This document shows positions 14,841 to 21,572 of a DNA stretch of 21,750 nt, in pieces (positions within the stretch are counted from its first letter, which is position 1; each line of letters starts with the position of its first letter). A program made the position numbers and the translations under genes. The DNA comes from an uncultured Bacteroidales bacterium. Its GTDB lineage: Bacteria; Bacteroidota; Bacteroidia; Bacteroidales; F082. The stretch is from assembly GCA_937896505.1 (NCBI GenBank), contig CALBNP010000022.1, forward strand, positions 1 through 21,750. Reading direction: 5' to 3'. The notes under the pieces were generated by a model. It searched no databases. It was not told where the DNA came from and saw only the letters and a list, made by a program, of their open reading frames with translations.

Positions 14841-15812
14841 ATGAAGAAACATATTTATTTATTTGTTACTTTGGCCGCTTTGCTGCTGGCCTCATGCAAA
14901 AATGAAGATATCTCCATTTCGAGAGAAGTGAGTTTTGAAGTGAATCCTTACACAGTCATTAAGGACTTTCTAAAGCATCAAGTTTATGAAGATGATTTAG
15001 AAACTTTCTATTCTAATGACAAACTTCGTGTTCATTTGTATGTTTACGATGCTGGTGGTGACCTTGTTGCATCAGACATGCAGTATCTAAATGATTATCG
15101 TTCAACCATGAACTCAAAGTTTGAACTGGCTGATGGAATGTACACTGTAGTTGCAACATCAGATATAGCGACCTTGAGCGGAGGTGATGTTGTGTTTGAA
15201 TATTGGGAGTTTTCTGGTTTCAAAAAACTTTCAGATTTGAAAATCAAAGATGTTGGCTATTTAGGTAGTGAGGATAAAATATTAGGTGTTTCATGTGAGA
15301 AAATCACTATTGCGGCTGAAAAAGTCAATCATGCAATTAACATTAATCCCGCTGGAGCATTATTCGTGATTAATCATCAAGGCATTCATACTTTTAATGA
15401 CGTTATCACCTATGATATGCTTGTGAATAAATGTTCGGACTTTTGTTCGTTTAGCAATGGTTATTATTTGCCTATATACAATGAATCCACTTCATACAAT
15501 TGGAGATTAAGCACTCTTGATGTTGAAGATTATTCAGGGAATAATATATATTCCTATAAATTCACATTGCCTCTTGGAAAGACGGATTTTGTTTGGTATG
15601 CATTTTGTGAAGATGGCGATTTCTTTTTAGACGAGACTCATAATAGAGTTGATATTGAACAAGGAAAAATGTACAATTGTGTCTTCAACATTCCCGAAAT
15701 ATCTTGTGATATCAGTGTATTTGACGATAATAAATCAATGAGTTTTGGTGAAGATTTAGTTCGTGTTAGAAACACCAAAAAAACCGAAAGTTGTGTTAGC
15801 AGAATCAATTAA
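14841..15812 (+). CDS. Lipoprotein, possibly of the fimbrial FimB/Mfa2 type
   Basis: This 323-residue protein has a lipoprotein signal peptide ending LLASC, with Cys at 19. The residues after it, KNED, are acidic, as in Bacteroidetes lipoprotein export signals, so it may be carried to the cell surface. The mature part looks beta-rich. Segments such as KLRVHLYVYDAGGDLV (about 63-78) and the following GMYTVVATSD resemble the first domain of FimB/Mfa2 proteins, which anchor and cap fimbriae. No fimbrillin subunit gene is present, so the assignment is weak and other surface lipoproteins are possible. The gene looks more AT-rich than its neighbours and ends seven bases before the next start. Confidence 0.75.
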   Translation: MKKHIYLFVTLAALLLASCKNEDISISREVSFEVNPYTVIKDFLKHQVYEDDLETFYSNDKLRVHLYVYDAGGDLVASDMQYLNDYRSTMNSKFELADGMYTVVATSDIATLSGGDVVFEYWEFSGFKKLSDLKIKDVGYLGSEDKILGVSCEKITIAAEKVNHAININPAGALFVINHQGIHTFNDVITYDMLVNKCSDFCSFSNGYYLPIYNESTSYNWRLSTLDVEDYSGNNIYSYKFTLPLGKTDFVWYAFCEDGDFFLDETHNRVDIEQGKMYNCVFNIPEISCDISVFDDNKSMSFGEDLVRVRNTKKTESCVSRIN

Positions 15813-15819
15813 CGCATCT

Positions 15820-17052
15820 ATGAAAAAGCATCTGATTATTTTTGCCTTGGCCGTCATGTTTTTAGTGCCGGCCAAGGCACAAATCGTGCAAACGATGAAG
15901 CTTGAGAATGGCTCAGAGTTGCATGGTTACATGAAAAGCCAAAAGCCAGGTAGTGTCTGCACCTTCCATGCCAAAGAAGCTACCATCGTTATGGATGGTG
16001 CAAAAGTGAAAACTATCAGTGGGACGAAGGTGGCATACGACAACCTTCCCGAAGAATGGAAACACTATGCCGACGAGAATGGCACTCTTGACAAGATGCA
16101 CGAAATGAACTTGAGCACTATCGACACAGGAGCCCTTGTCAAGGATGTGTTTGTCCTCGAACAAGGTCGAACTGTGAGATTCATTGAACTGAATCACGAC
16201 TATTTGTTGAACTGGGAATTGATCGCTTCCTTGGAATATGCAGCCCGTGACGAAATGCTCATTTCAGGCATTAACCGTACCATTAAGATGAAAAATGGAC
16301 ATCAAGTTACGGGTCAATGTATCATGGAGATTCCTGGTGAGACAACCACAATTCTTCGTGAAGATGGTGTGAAGGAGTCGTTAGAAAAATACGACATTGT
16401 CAAAGACAACTTCATTAAGAACAATCCCGATCAATCCATCTTCGAGCAAACCAAACTTCTTGACAAAATCAAGATGACGGATGGTACAATTTATACAGGT
16501 GTCATTACTGAGCAAAACTATGAGCAGCAGCCTTATTTTTTCATTATGACTATGTTGTCAGGTGAAGTGGAAACTACCATCAGTTTGCGTATGAAAGATG
16601 TGGCTGAATATGGCAAAATTGTCAATCCTGATTATCGCGAAGTGCGTGACATTCAGCTCAATTCAGGTCAGATTATAGTTAATGGCAACGAGGCTGTGTT
16701 AGTGAAGCTCACTGAGCAGTCAAACAGTGTTGTTATTGCACCCACAGTAAAGCGTATCGCATTGAAGCAAGAAGGTCATAGCCTTGATATTTGCATCCAA
16801 GCTAATTTCAGAAATGAGAATGAAGCCAAGGATAATTATTTCATCAAGACACGTTCTTATGACAACGATAAGAAACGTTCAGGTTGGCATTATTTTAAGT
16901 ACAAGGATTTGATCGAATCTACTATTGAGCCAAATGAGAGTGGTACAAGTATGAATAATACCACTAAGGCGGTATATTCTGTCAATTCAAAAGGTGTATA
17001 TGTGTTTTACAATTCAAACTCAAAGAAGGCTGTTGTAATTGTTGTGGAATGA
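15820..17052 (+). CDS. Secreted protein with about four diverged beta repeats; unknown function
   Basis: From the ATG at 15820 this is a 410-residue protein with a signal peptide (hydrophobic core about 4-17, cleavage near AKAQ). I prefer this start to one 19 codons upstream, which would overlap the lipoprotein gene and bury the signal peptide. A short motif, a strand with Lys/Gln then x-NG-x or x-DG-x and a following Gly, recurs at KLENGSELHG, KMKNGHQVTG, KMTDGTIYTG and QLNSGQIIVNG, roughly every 90-140 residues. Each copy is followed by beta-strand-like sequence, suggesting a row of small barrels. The family is not recognised. It should be periplasmic or exported, and is co-expressed with the lipoprotein. 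Confidence 0.8.
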   Translation: MKKHLIIFALAVMFLVPAKAQIVQTMKLENGSELHGYMKSQKPGSVCTFHAKEATIVMDGAKVKTISGTKVAYDNLPEEWKHYADENGTLDKMHEMNLSTIDTGALVKDVFVLEQGRTVRFIELNHDYLLNWELIASLEYAARDEMLISGINRTIKMKNGHQVTGQCIMEIPGETTTILREDGVKESLEKYDIVKDNFIKNNPDQSIFEQTKLLDKIKMTDGTIYTGVITEQNYEQQPYFFIMTMLSGEVETTISLRMKDVAEYGKIVNPDYREVRDIQLNSGQIIVNGNEAVLVKLTEQSNSVVIAPTVKRIALKQEGHSLDICIQANFRNENEAKDNYFIKTRSYDNDKKRSGWHYFKYKDLIESTIEPNESGTSMNNTTKAVYSVNSKGVYVFYNSNSKKAVVIVVE

Positions 17053-17142
17053 TATACAACGCTGTAGTTTTGGAATAAACTTTTTTGTAAACTTCGGATC
17101 AATTCCTGAAGAATTGTTAAGTTGAATAAAAAACATACAATC

Positions 17143-17667
17143 ATGCAAATCGTAAAAATCGGAAGGTCCCCGCAAAATGATGTAGTCATTAACGACCAAT
17201 ATGTGTCGGGAAGTCATTGCCAAATTATAAAAGATGATAGAGGCAACTTCGTTCTAATCGATACCAATTCTTCAAATGGCACCTATGTGAACGGAGTGCA
17301 GCGACGTGGGGAAGTGTATCTCAACCCTTCGGACATTGTTATGATTGGGAACACCACCTTGCCGTGGCAAACCTACTTCAATAATGTATTGGGGCAAAAC
17401 TATTCATCTTCCCAAGTTCGCGGATGGCAACAAAGCATACCAGCAAGACCAAACAACAATTTGGTAGCAGCTATTCTATGCACGCTGTTTCTTTCCGTAC
17501 CGTTCGGTATTGTTTCGTGGGTTTTCGCAGCGAAAGTTGACAAACTATGGGAATCAGGTAACTTCGATGAAGCCATAGAAGCAGCCAAAAAATCTAAAAC
17601 TTGGTTTTGGGTCGGTTTGGGAGTTGGCTTATTCAAATATTTTATGGCAATTATTGCTTTTGGCTAA
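17143..17667 (+). CDS. FHA-CD225 (dispanin-like) membrane protein
   Basis: This 174-residue protein starts directly with a canonical FHA domain (GRS at 7-9, SGSH at 22-25, SSNGTYVNG at 43-51). A short linker leads to two membrane helices, about 107-130 and 153-172. The sequence between and around them, PFGIVSWVFAAKVDKLW and then GNFDEAIEAAKKSKTW, is the hallmark of the CD225/dispanin family, which in animals includes the interferon-induced IFITM proteins and in bacteria has many members of unknown role. The ATG at 17143 is preferred to one seven codons upstream because the other FHA proteins here also begin at this point. A 90-base gap separates it from the previous gene, so it may have its own promoter. 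Confidence 0.88.
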   Translation: MQIVKIGRSPQNDVVINDQYVSGSHCQIIKDDRGNFVLIDTNSSNGTYVNGVQRRGEVYLNPSDIVMIGNTTLPWQTYFNNVLGQNYSSSQVRGWQQSIPARPNNNLVAAILCTLFLSVPFGIVSWVFAAKVDKLWESGNFDEAIEAAKKSKTWFWVGLGVGLFKYFMAIIAFG

Positions 17668-17722
17668 TACAAAACACCAGTGATTCAAAAAGGGGTTTAG
17701 ATGAAAATAAAGACGTACAGAT

Positions 17723-17750
17723 ATAGAGACGGGCGACTGCCCGTCTCTAT
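17723..17750. repeat. Palindromic hairpin after the phospho-signalling cluster (palindrome family member 5)
   Basis: Perfect 12-base arms (17723-17734 and 17739-17750) enclose the four bases GACT. The plan is again TAGAGACG, a ten-base centre (GGCGACTGCC), CGTCTCTA. It lies 55 bases after the FHA-CD225 stop and before the next promoter, so it may end transcription of the cluster, although no T-run follows. Confidence 0.85.
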
Positions 17751-17790
17751 TAATGTATGGATAATGTATGGACACAAATGATGAAATGTT

Positions 17791-17798
17791 TATCTTTG
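17791..17798 (+). promoter_or_regulatory. -7 box of the N-acetylglucosamine-kinase-like gene
   Basis: TATCTTTG is an exact match to the Bacteroidetes -7 box, 20 bases before the ATG at 17819. This is the same geometry as at 1271-1278. No good -33 element was seen. Confidence 0.5.
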
Positions 17799-17818
17799 CG
17801 TACTTTTATTGAACGCTT

Positions 17819-18658
17819 ATGATACTAATCATCGATGCTGGCTCCACGAAGATGGAATGGGCGCTCGTTGACGGCAACGAGGTAATCCTGCGCTTTACGA
17901 CCGAGGGATTCAACCCGAACTATTCCGCCCCTGAGCGTCTCGGTCTTATGCTCGAGCACCAACTGCCCGCCATTATGCCACCCGCCTTGCAATCCGTATA
18001 TTACTATGGAACAGGATGTGGTGCGGAGAAGAACCGTCAAATGGTTGCCAGCGCTTTTCGCCAGCGTTTTGCGGAGGCCGACATCCACGTCACGCACGAC
18101 ATGATGGCGGCTGCCCATGCCGTTTTGGGCAAGGAGAAAGGCATCGCCTGCATCTTGGGAACGGGTGCCAACTCGTGCCTCTATGACGGCGAGAAAATCG
18201 TCGAGAGAGCCGTTTCGTTAGGCTATATGGTGGGTGACGAGGGGAGCGGTGGACATATCGGTCGCGAAATCGTGAAGTCCTATTTCTATGGTTTTTTGCC
18301 CGAAGACCTGCGGCTGCAATTCAGCGAAAGATACCAACTCAATGTGGATGATTTTGTGACACGGCTCTATCACATGGAACAGCCCAACAGCTATCTGGCA
18401 TCGTTTGCTCCGTTTGCCTGCGAGCACCTCGACCATCCTTTCGTGGCCGACATTTGCCGCCATTGTTTCGATGCTTTCATCCAAGCTTTCGTCTGCCGTT
18501 ATGGAGAATATAAAACATTGAAAGTTAGTTTTGTAGGTTCCGTTGCATATCATTTCAAGGACATCTTGGAATCCTGCCTGGCAAGTCGCGACATCGTCAT
18601 GGGCAATGTACTTCAAACGCCGATGGAGGGCTTAATAAAGTACCATACATTGGATTAA
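17819..18658 (+). CDS. BadF/BcrA-type ATPase, probable N-acetylglucosamine kinase-like sugar kinase
   Basis: This 279-residue protein of the actin-like ATPase superfamily has its phosphate-binding loops: DAGST at 6-10 near the start, GTGANS at 114-119, GDEGSGG at 139-145, and a C-terminal SFVGSVA adenosine-site motif. In Bacteroidetes such proteins are generally annotated as N-acetylglucosamine or related amino-sugar kinases, acting in cell-wall recycling or sugar use. The substrate cannot be read from the sequence. It is cytoplasmic and seems to be a single-gene unit, with its own -7 box upstream and a terminator downstream. It looks more GC-rich than the phospho-signalling genes before it. 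Confidence 0.85.
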   Translation: MILIIDAGSTKMEWALVDGNEVILRFTTEGFNPNYSAPERLGLMLEHQLPAIMPPALQSVYYYGTGCGAEKNRQMVASAFRQRFAEADIHVTHDMMAAAHAVLGKEKGIACILGTGANSCLYDGEKIVERAVSLGYMVGDEGSGGHIGREIVKSYFYGFLPEDLRLQFSERYQLNVDDFVTRLYHMEQPNSYLASFAPFACEHLDHPFVADICRHCFDAFIQAFVCRYGEYKTLKVSFVGSVAYHFKDILESCLASRDIVMGNVLQTPMEGLIKYHTLD

Positions 18659-18681
18659 AGAGTCTATTTTGATTTAGGTGT

Positions 18682-18734
18682 AACAAATAACAATAGATTC
18701 TCTCCCTTCGGTCGGAATGACATTGTTATTTGTT
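18682..18734. repeat. Long inverted repeat after the sugar-kinase gene
   Basis: AACAAATAACAAT at 18682-18694 is exactly complementary to 18722-18734. The 27-base interval contains a smaller arrangement, GATTC...CCTTCGGTCGG...GAATGAC, which looks like a small nested hairpin. The whole could be a non-autonomous palindromic element or a second transcription barrier. It is followed directly by a separate terminator. Confidence 0.65.
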
Positions 18735-18743
18735 TCACTTCTC

Positions 18744-18790
18744 AAAAAGCCTTTAGATACCTTCCTTCGTCGGTATAACATAGGCTTTTT
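18744..18790 (+). terminator. Rho-independent terminator of the sugar-kinase gene
   Basis: AAAAAGCCT at 18744-18752 pairs with AGGCTTTTT at 18782-18790, and an inner ATACC/GGTAT pairing (18757-18761 with 18772-18776) closes the loop. A T-run ends the structure. Confidence 0.75.
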
Positions 18791-18831
18791 TTGTAAAATC
18801 AAAACAAACACCGAATTATTCTGAAAATTTA

Positions 18832-18861
18832 TTTGACATCCGAAAAATTGTACTATTTTTG
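18832..18861 (+). promoter_or_regulatory. Promoter of the DUF349 gene
   Basis: TTTG at 18832-18835 and TATTTTTG at 18854-18861 are separated by 18 bases, close to the Bacteroidetes consensus. This is the best-matching promoter in the window. It leaves a leader of about 60 bases with a small GAGG/CCTC hairpin (18886-18899). Confidence 0.65.
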
Positions 18862-18924
18862 CGCGGTTTATAACGTACTTATATCGAGGTTAACCCCTCT
18901 GATAACACTTTAAATTTAATTGAA

Positions 18925-20886
18925 ATGGACAACAACGAACAACTTAATCAAGATTCCCCAAAGATGGAAGGAATTGAGAATGAAAACATTGCACAGAACA
19001 ATGTGAAACAAGCCATCAGTGCTGACGACAAGAACACAATCATCAATCTGATTCAACCCAACACACTACCAGGCAAGGTGACAATTGAGGTCAAGACCTG
19101 GGAACAAGGTCAAGAAGAAGAGATGATGCCAATGGTTGACGAGAACGAAGAGGAAGAAGAACTGCTTGAAGAAAGCACCGACTTGAATGGTCTGAATAAG
19201 TTGCAACTCGTTGAAATGCTTGAAGAAGTCGTCCAAAACGACGATTTGCAAGCCATCAAGGATAAAGTGGCAGCCATCCGCCTCCATTTCAACAAACTGA
19301 ACAAGGAAGATTTCGACAACGAACTTCAGCTTTTCATCCAAAATGGTGGCGCTTCCGACGATTTCAAGCGCGCTGAGGACCCACTCGAAATCCGATTCAA
19401 CGAGGCTTTCGGCATCTTCAAGGCAAAACGCGCCAAGCAAAACGAGAATCTCGAAATCGAAAAACAAGAAAACCTTGTCAAGAAGCAAGGCATCCTCGAA
19501 GAACTGAAACAGGTTATCGCTTCGGAAGAGACTTTGAAGAAGACTTACGACGACTTCAAAGCCCTGCAAGACCGCTGGAAGGAAATCGGTCCAGTGCCTG
19601 CAACTGAGAACGCAAACCTCTGGAACTCATATCATTTCCTCGTTGAGCAATTCTTCGACAAAGTGCGTATCGGCCGCGAACTCCGTGACCTCGACATGAA
19701 GAAGAACCTCGACGCCAAGATTGCCCTGTGCGAACAAGCCGAGGAACTGCTGAACGAAAAGTCGCTGACCAAGGCCTTCAAGGCACTGCAGAAACTCCAC
19801 GACGACTGGAAGGAAGTAGGTCCTGTTCCACAAGACAAAAAGGACGAAATCTGGGAACGCTTCAAAGGCGCTACCGACAAGATCAACCAAATCCGCCGCG
19901 AGCACTATTCAAAGCTCCAAGAAGAACAAAACGCCAACCTCGCAACCAAGACCGCTTTGTGCGAAAAGGCTGAAGAGATTGTGAATGAAGACTATACAAG
20001 CGTGAATGCTTGGACGAAGAAGTCAGAAGAACTTTCCGAACTGCTCAAGGTCTGGAAAACCGTCGGACTCGCTTCCAAGAAAGACAACGAAGAAATCTGG
20101 ACTCGTTTCAAGGGCGCCATGGACTCGTTCTTCAACAAGAAGAAGCAATACTTCTCCACTCTGAAAGACCAACAGACCGAAAACCTTGAGCGCAAGACTC
20201 AACTCTGCATCGAAGCCGAAGCACTGATGGAATCGACCGAATGGAAGAAGGCTGCCGAACAACTGAAGAGACTGCAAGAAGAATGGAAGACCATCGGCCC
20301 GGTGCCGAAGCGCCACACCGACAAGATCTGGAAGCGTTTCCGCGCTGCTTGCGACACCTTCTTCAACCGCAAGAACGAACACTTCAGCGGCATCAAGAGC
20401 GAAGAAAACGACAACCTCGAAGCCAAGAAAGCCCTGCTTGAGGAAATCAAGGCCTTCCAACTGACAAGCAACCGCAACGAAAACATGGAAGCCATCAAGG
20501 CCTTCCAAAAGCGTTGGATTGAAATCGGCCATGTGCCAATGAAGATGAAAGAAGCCATCAATGGCGAATACCGCAAGATTATCGACAACCTGTTCGACAC
20601 CATGCGCAAGAACCAGAACGAGGCTTCCACATCAGAATTCCGCGAGATGCTCGAAAGCATGAGGGAAGATCCGGAAGGTGGCGAAAAGATCAGAAGAGAA
20701 CGCAACACCTTGCAAAACAAGATTCAGAAGTTGCGTGATGAGATTGCCGTCCTCGAAAACAACATCGGATTCTTCTCCAACAGCAAGAACTCTGAACTCA
20801 TGCGTGCCGAATACGAAAAGAAAATCAACAAGGCAAAGAACGACCTCAAAGTCTTGGAAGCCAAACTGAAAATGGCTGAAGACTAA
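18925..20886 (+). CDS. DUF349 repeat protein
   Basis: This 653-residue soluble protein has an acidic, low-complexity N-terminus (about 1-95, including EEEEELLEE). It then has five DUF349-type modules of about 70-75 residues, each opening with a W-K-x-[IV]-G-[PL]-V-P-like motif (for example DRWKEIGPVP, DDWKEVGPVP, EEWKTIGPVP) followed by a long helix. A C-terminal coiled coil covers about 585-653. The family is widespread in Bacteroidetes; its biochemical role is not established, and I assign none. The protein is almost wholly helical and charged. The gene stands alone between a good promoter and a terminator, and its GC-richer third codon positions suggest high expression. Confidence 0.88.
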   Translation: MDNNEQLNQDSPKMEGIENENIAQNNVKQAISADDKNTIINLIQPNTLPGKVTIEVKTWEQGQEEEMMPMVDENEEEEELLEESTDLNGLNKLQLVEMLEEVVQNDDLQAIKDKVAAIRLHFNKLNKEDFDNELQLFIQNGGASDDFKRAEDPLEIRFNEAFGIFKAKRAKQNENLEIEKQENLVKKQGILEELKQVIASEETLKKTYDDFKALQDRWKEIGPVPATENANLWNSYHFLVEQFFDKVRIGRELRDLDMKKNLDAKIALCEQAEELLNEKSLTKAFKALQKLHDDWKEVGPVPQDKKDEIWERFKGATDKINQIRREHYSKLQEEQNANLATKTALCEKAEEIVNEDYTSVNAWTKKSEELSELLKVWKTVGLASKKDNEEIWTRFKGAMDSFFNKKKQYFSTLKDQQTENLERKTQLCIEAEALMESTEWKKAAEQLKRLQEEWKTIGPVPKRHTDKIWKRFRAACDTFFNRKNEHFSGIKSEENDNLEAKKALLEEIKAFQLTSNRNENMEAIKAFQKRWIEIGHVPMKMKEAINGEYRKIIDNLFDTMRKNQNEASTSEFREMLESMREDPEGGEKIRRERNTLQNKIQKLRDEIAVLENNIGFFSNSKNSELMRAEYEKKINKAKNDLKVLEAKLKMAED

Positions 20887-20910
20887 TGAGATGAAACATC
20901 TATAGAAAGG

Positions 20911-20936
20911 AAAGCACCTCGCATGGGGTGCTTTTT
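20911..20936 (+). terminator. Rho-independent terminator of the DUF349 gene
   Basis: AAAGCACCTC (20911-20920) pairs with GGGGTGCTTT (20925-20934) around a GCAT loop, with one G-U pair, and a T-run follows. It lies 24 bases after the stop codon. Confidence 0.85.
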
Positions 20937-20969
20937 CTTATTTCTTTTCTTTTTTTGGTTTTTTATTTT

Positions 20970-20977
20970 TATTTTTG
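20970..20977 (+). promoter_or_regulatory. -7 box of the toxin-antitoxin pair
   Basis: TATTTTTG at 20970-20977 matches the -7 consensus and lies 19 bases before the ATG at 20997. It sits at the end of a T-rich tract of about 45 bases. The tract makes chance matches more likely, and no -33 element at the right distance is evident. Confidence 0.4.
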
Positions 20978-20996
20978 CCGCGTAAACAAAGCAATT

Positions 20997-21254
20997 ATGT
21001 CAACCAATCAAATTAGAACGATACTATTCCAAAATTTGGCACCATTTCTTGACGACAAGGATGTGATGATGGAAATCAATGATTTCATTGAAAGCCTTAA
21101 GAAACAAAGAAATGACGCCGTAGATTTGCCAAATTGCTACTCAAAGAAAGAAATGATAGCTTTAGCAACATGTAGGGCTGACGAATTGAAGAACGGGGAG
21201 GTCACAGGCATTGACAACCAAGAGGTATTTCGGCAAATAAGAAGCATTCTTTGA
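20997..21254 (+). CDS. Antitoxin of a type II toxin-antitoxin pair
   Basis: This is an 85-residue protein. Its C-terminal half, from YSKKEMIALATCRADELKNG to the end, has the helix and short EVTGIDNQEVF segment seen in small antitoxins that wrap RelE/ParE toxins. The N-terminus is helical, but I cannot name its DNA-binding fold. The ATG at 20997 is used rather than one 23 codons upstream, because that leader is encoded by the T-rich promoter tract and reads as a hydrophobic artefact. The toxin gene starts one base after its stop. Identification rests mainly on this arrangement. Confidence 0.7.
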   Translation: MSTNQIRTILFQNLAPFLDDKDVMMEINDFIESLKKQRNDAVDLPNCYSKKEMIALATCRADELKNGEVTGIDNQEVFRQIRSIL

Positions 21255-21255
21255 T

Positions 21256-21561
21256 ATGATAATCCATTGGCATCCAGAAGCATTGGAAGAATTGAATAAT
21301 ACCATACTATACATAAAAGACAATTATGGTTTGGTAGTTGCATCAAAGGTGTTGGATGAAATCGAGAATGATGTTAACCAATTGGAGTCTTTCCCAAAAC
21401 TATGGCCAATTGAATTCCAAAAAAAGGAAACTGAATATAGAGTACTTCATTCAAAGTATAATAGGATTGTCTATTTTACGACGAATGATTCCATTGAAAT
21501 CGTAGTCTTTTGGAATAATCGAAAAGATTTGAAGAAGCTGAAGAAAATAATTGAAAATTAA
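21256..21561 (+). CDS. RelE/ParE-superfamily toxin
   Basis: This 101-residue protein has the usual ParE/RelE order. An N-terminal strand (MIIHWHPEALEEL) leads into two helices including YIKDNYG. Then come the ESFPKLWP turn, a strand pair with EYRVLHSKYNRIVYF, and a final strand and helix (IEIVVFWNNRKDLKKL). ParE members inhibit DNA gyrase and RelE members cleave ribosome-bound mRNA; which target applies cannot be decided here. It lies one base after the antitoxin gene and 11 bases before the transketolase start, so read-through into transketolase is likely. Confidence 0.85.
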   Translation: MIIHWHPEALEELNNTILYIKDNYGLVVASKVLDEIENDVNQLESFPKLWPIEFQKKETEYRVLHSKYNRIVYFTTNDSIEIVVFWNNRKDLKKLKKIIEN

Positions 21562-21572
21562 ACTATTATAAT

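Noticed and set aside
15763..15820. Longer start for the four-repeat protein, overlapping the lipoprotein gene
   Set aside because: The extra 19 residues precede an evident signal peptide at 15820 and would place it inside the protein.
5769..17667. Type VI secretion or classical anti-phage system
   Set aside because: FHA, kinase and PP2C genes accompany some type VI loci, but no sheath, baseplate, Hcp, VgrG or ATPase genes are present. The secreted and outer-membrane genes do not fit a known defence system, although a defence role cannot be excluded.
20023..20720. Minus-strand open frames of about 170 codons inside the DUF349 gene
   Set aside because: They are hydrophobic-looking mirror images of a repetitive, charged coding sequence, with no domain or promoter.
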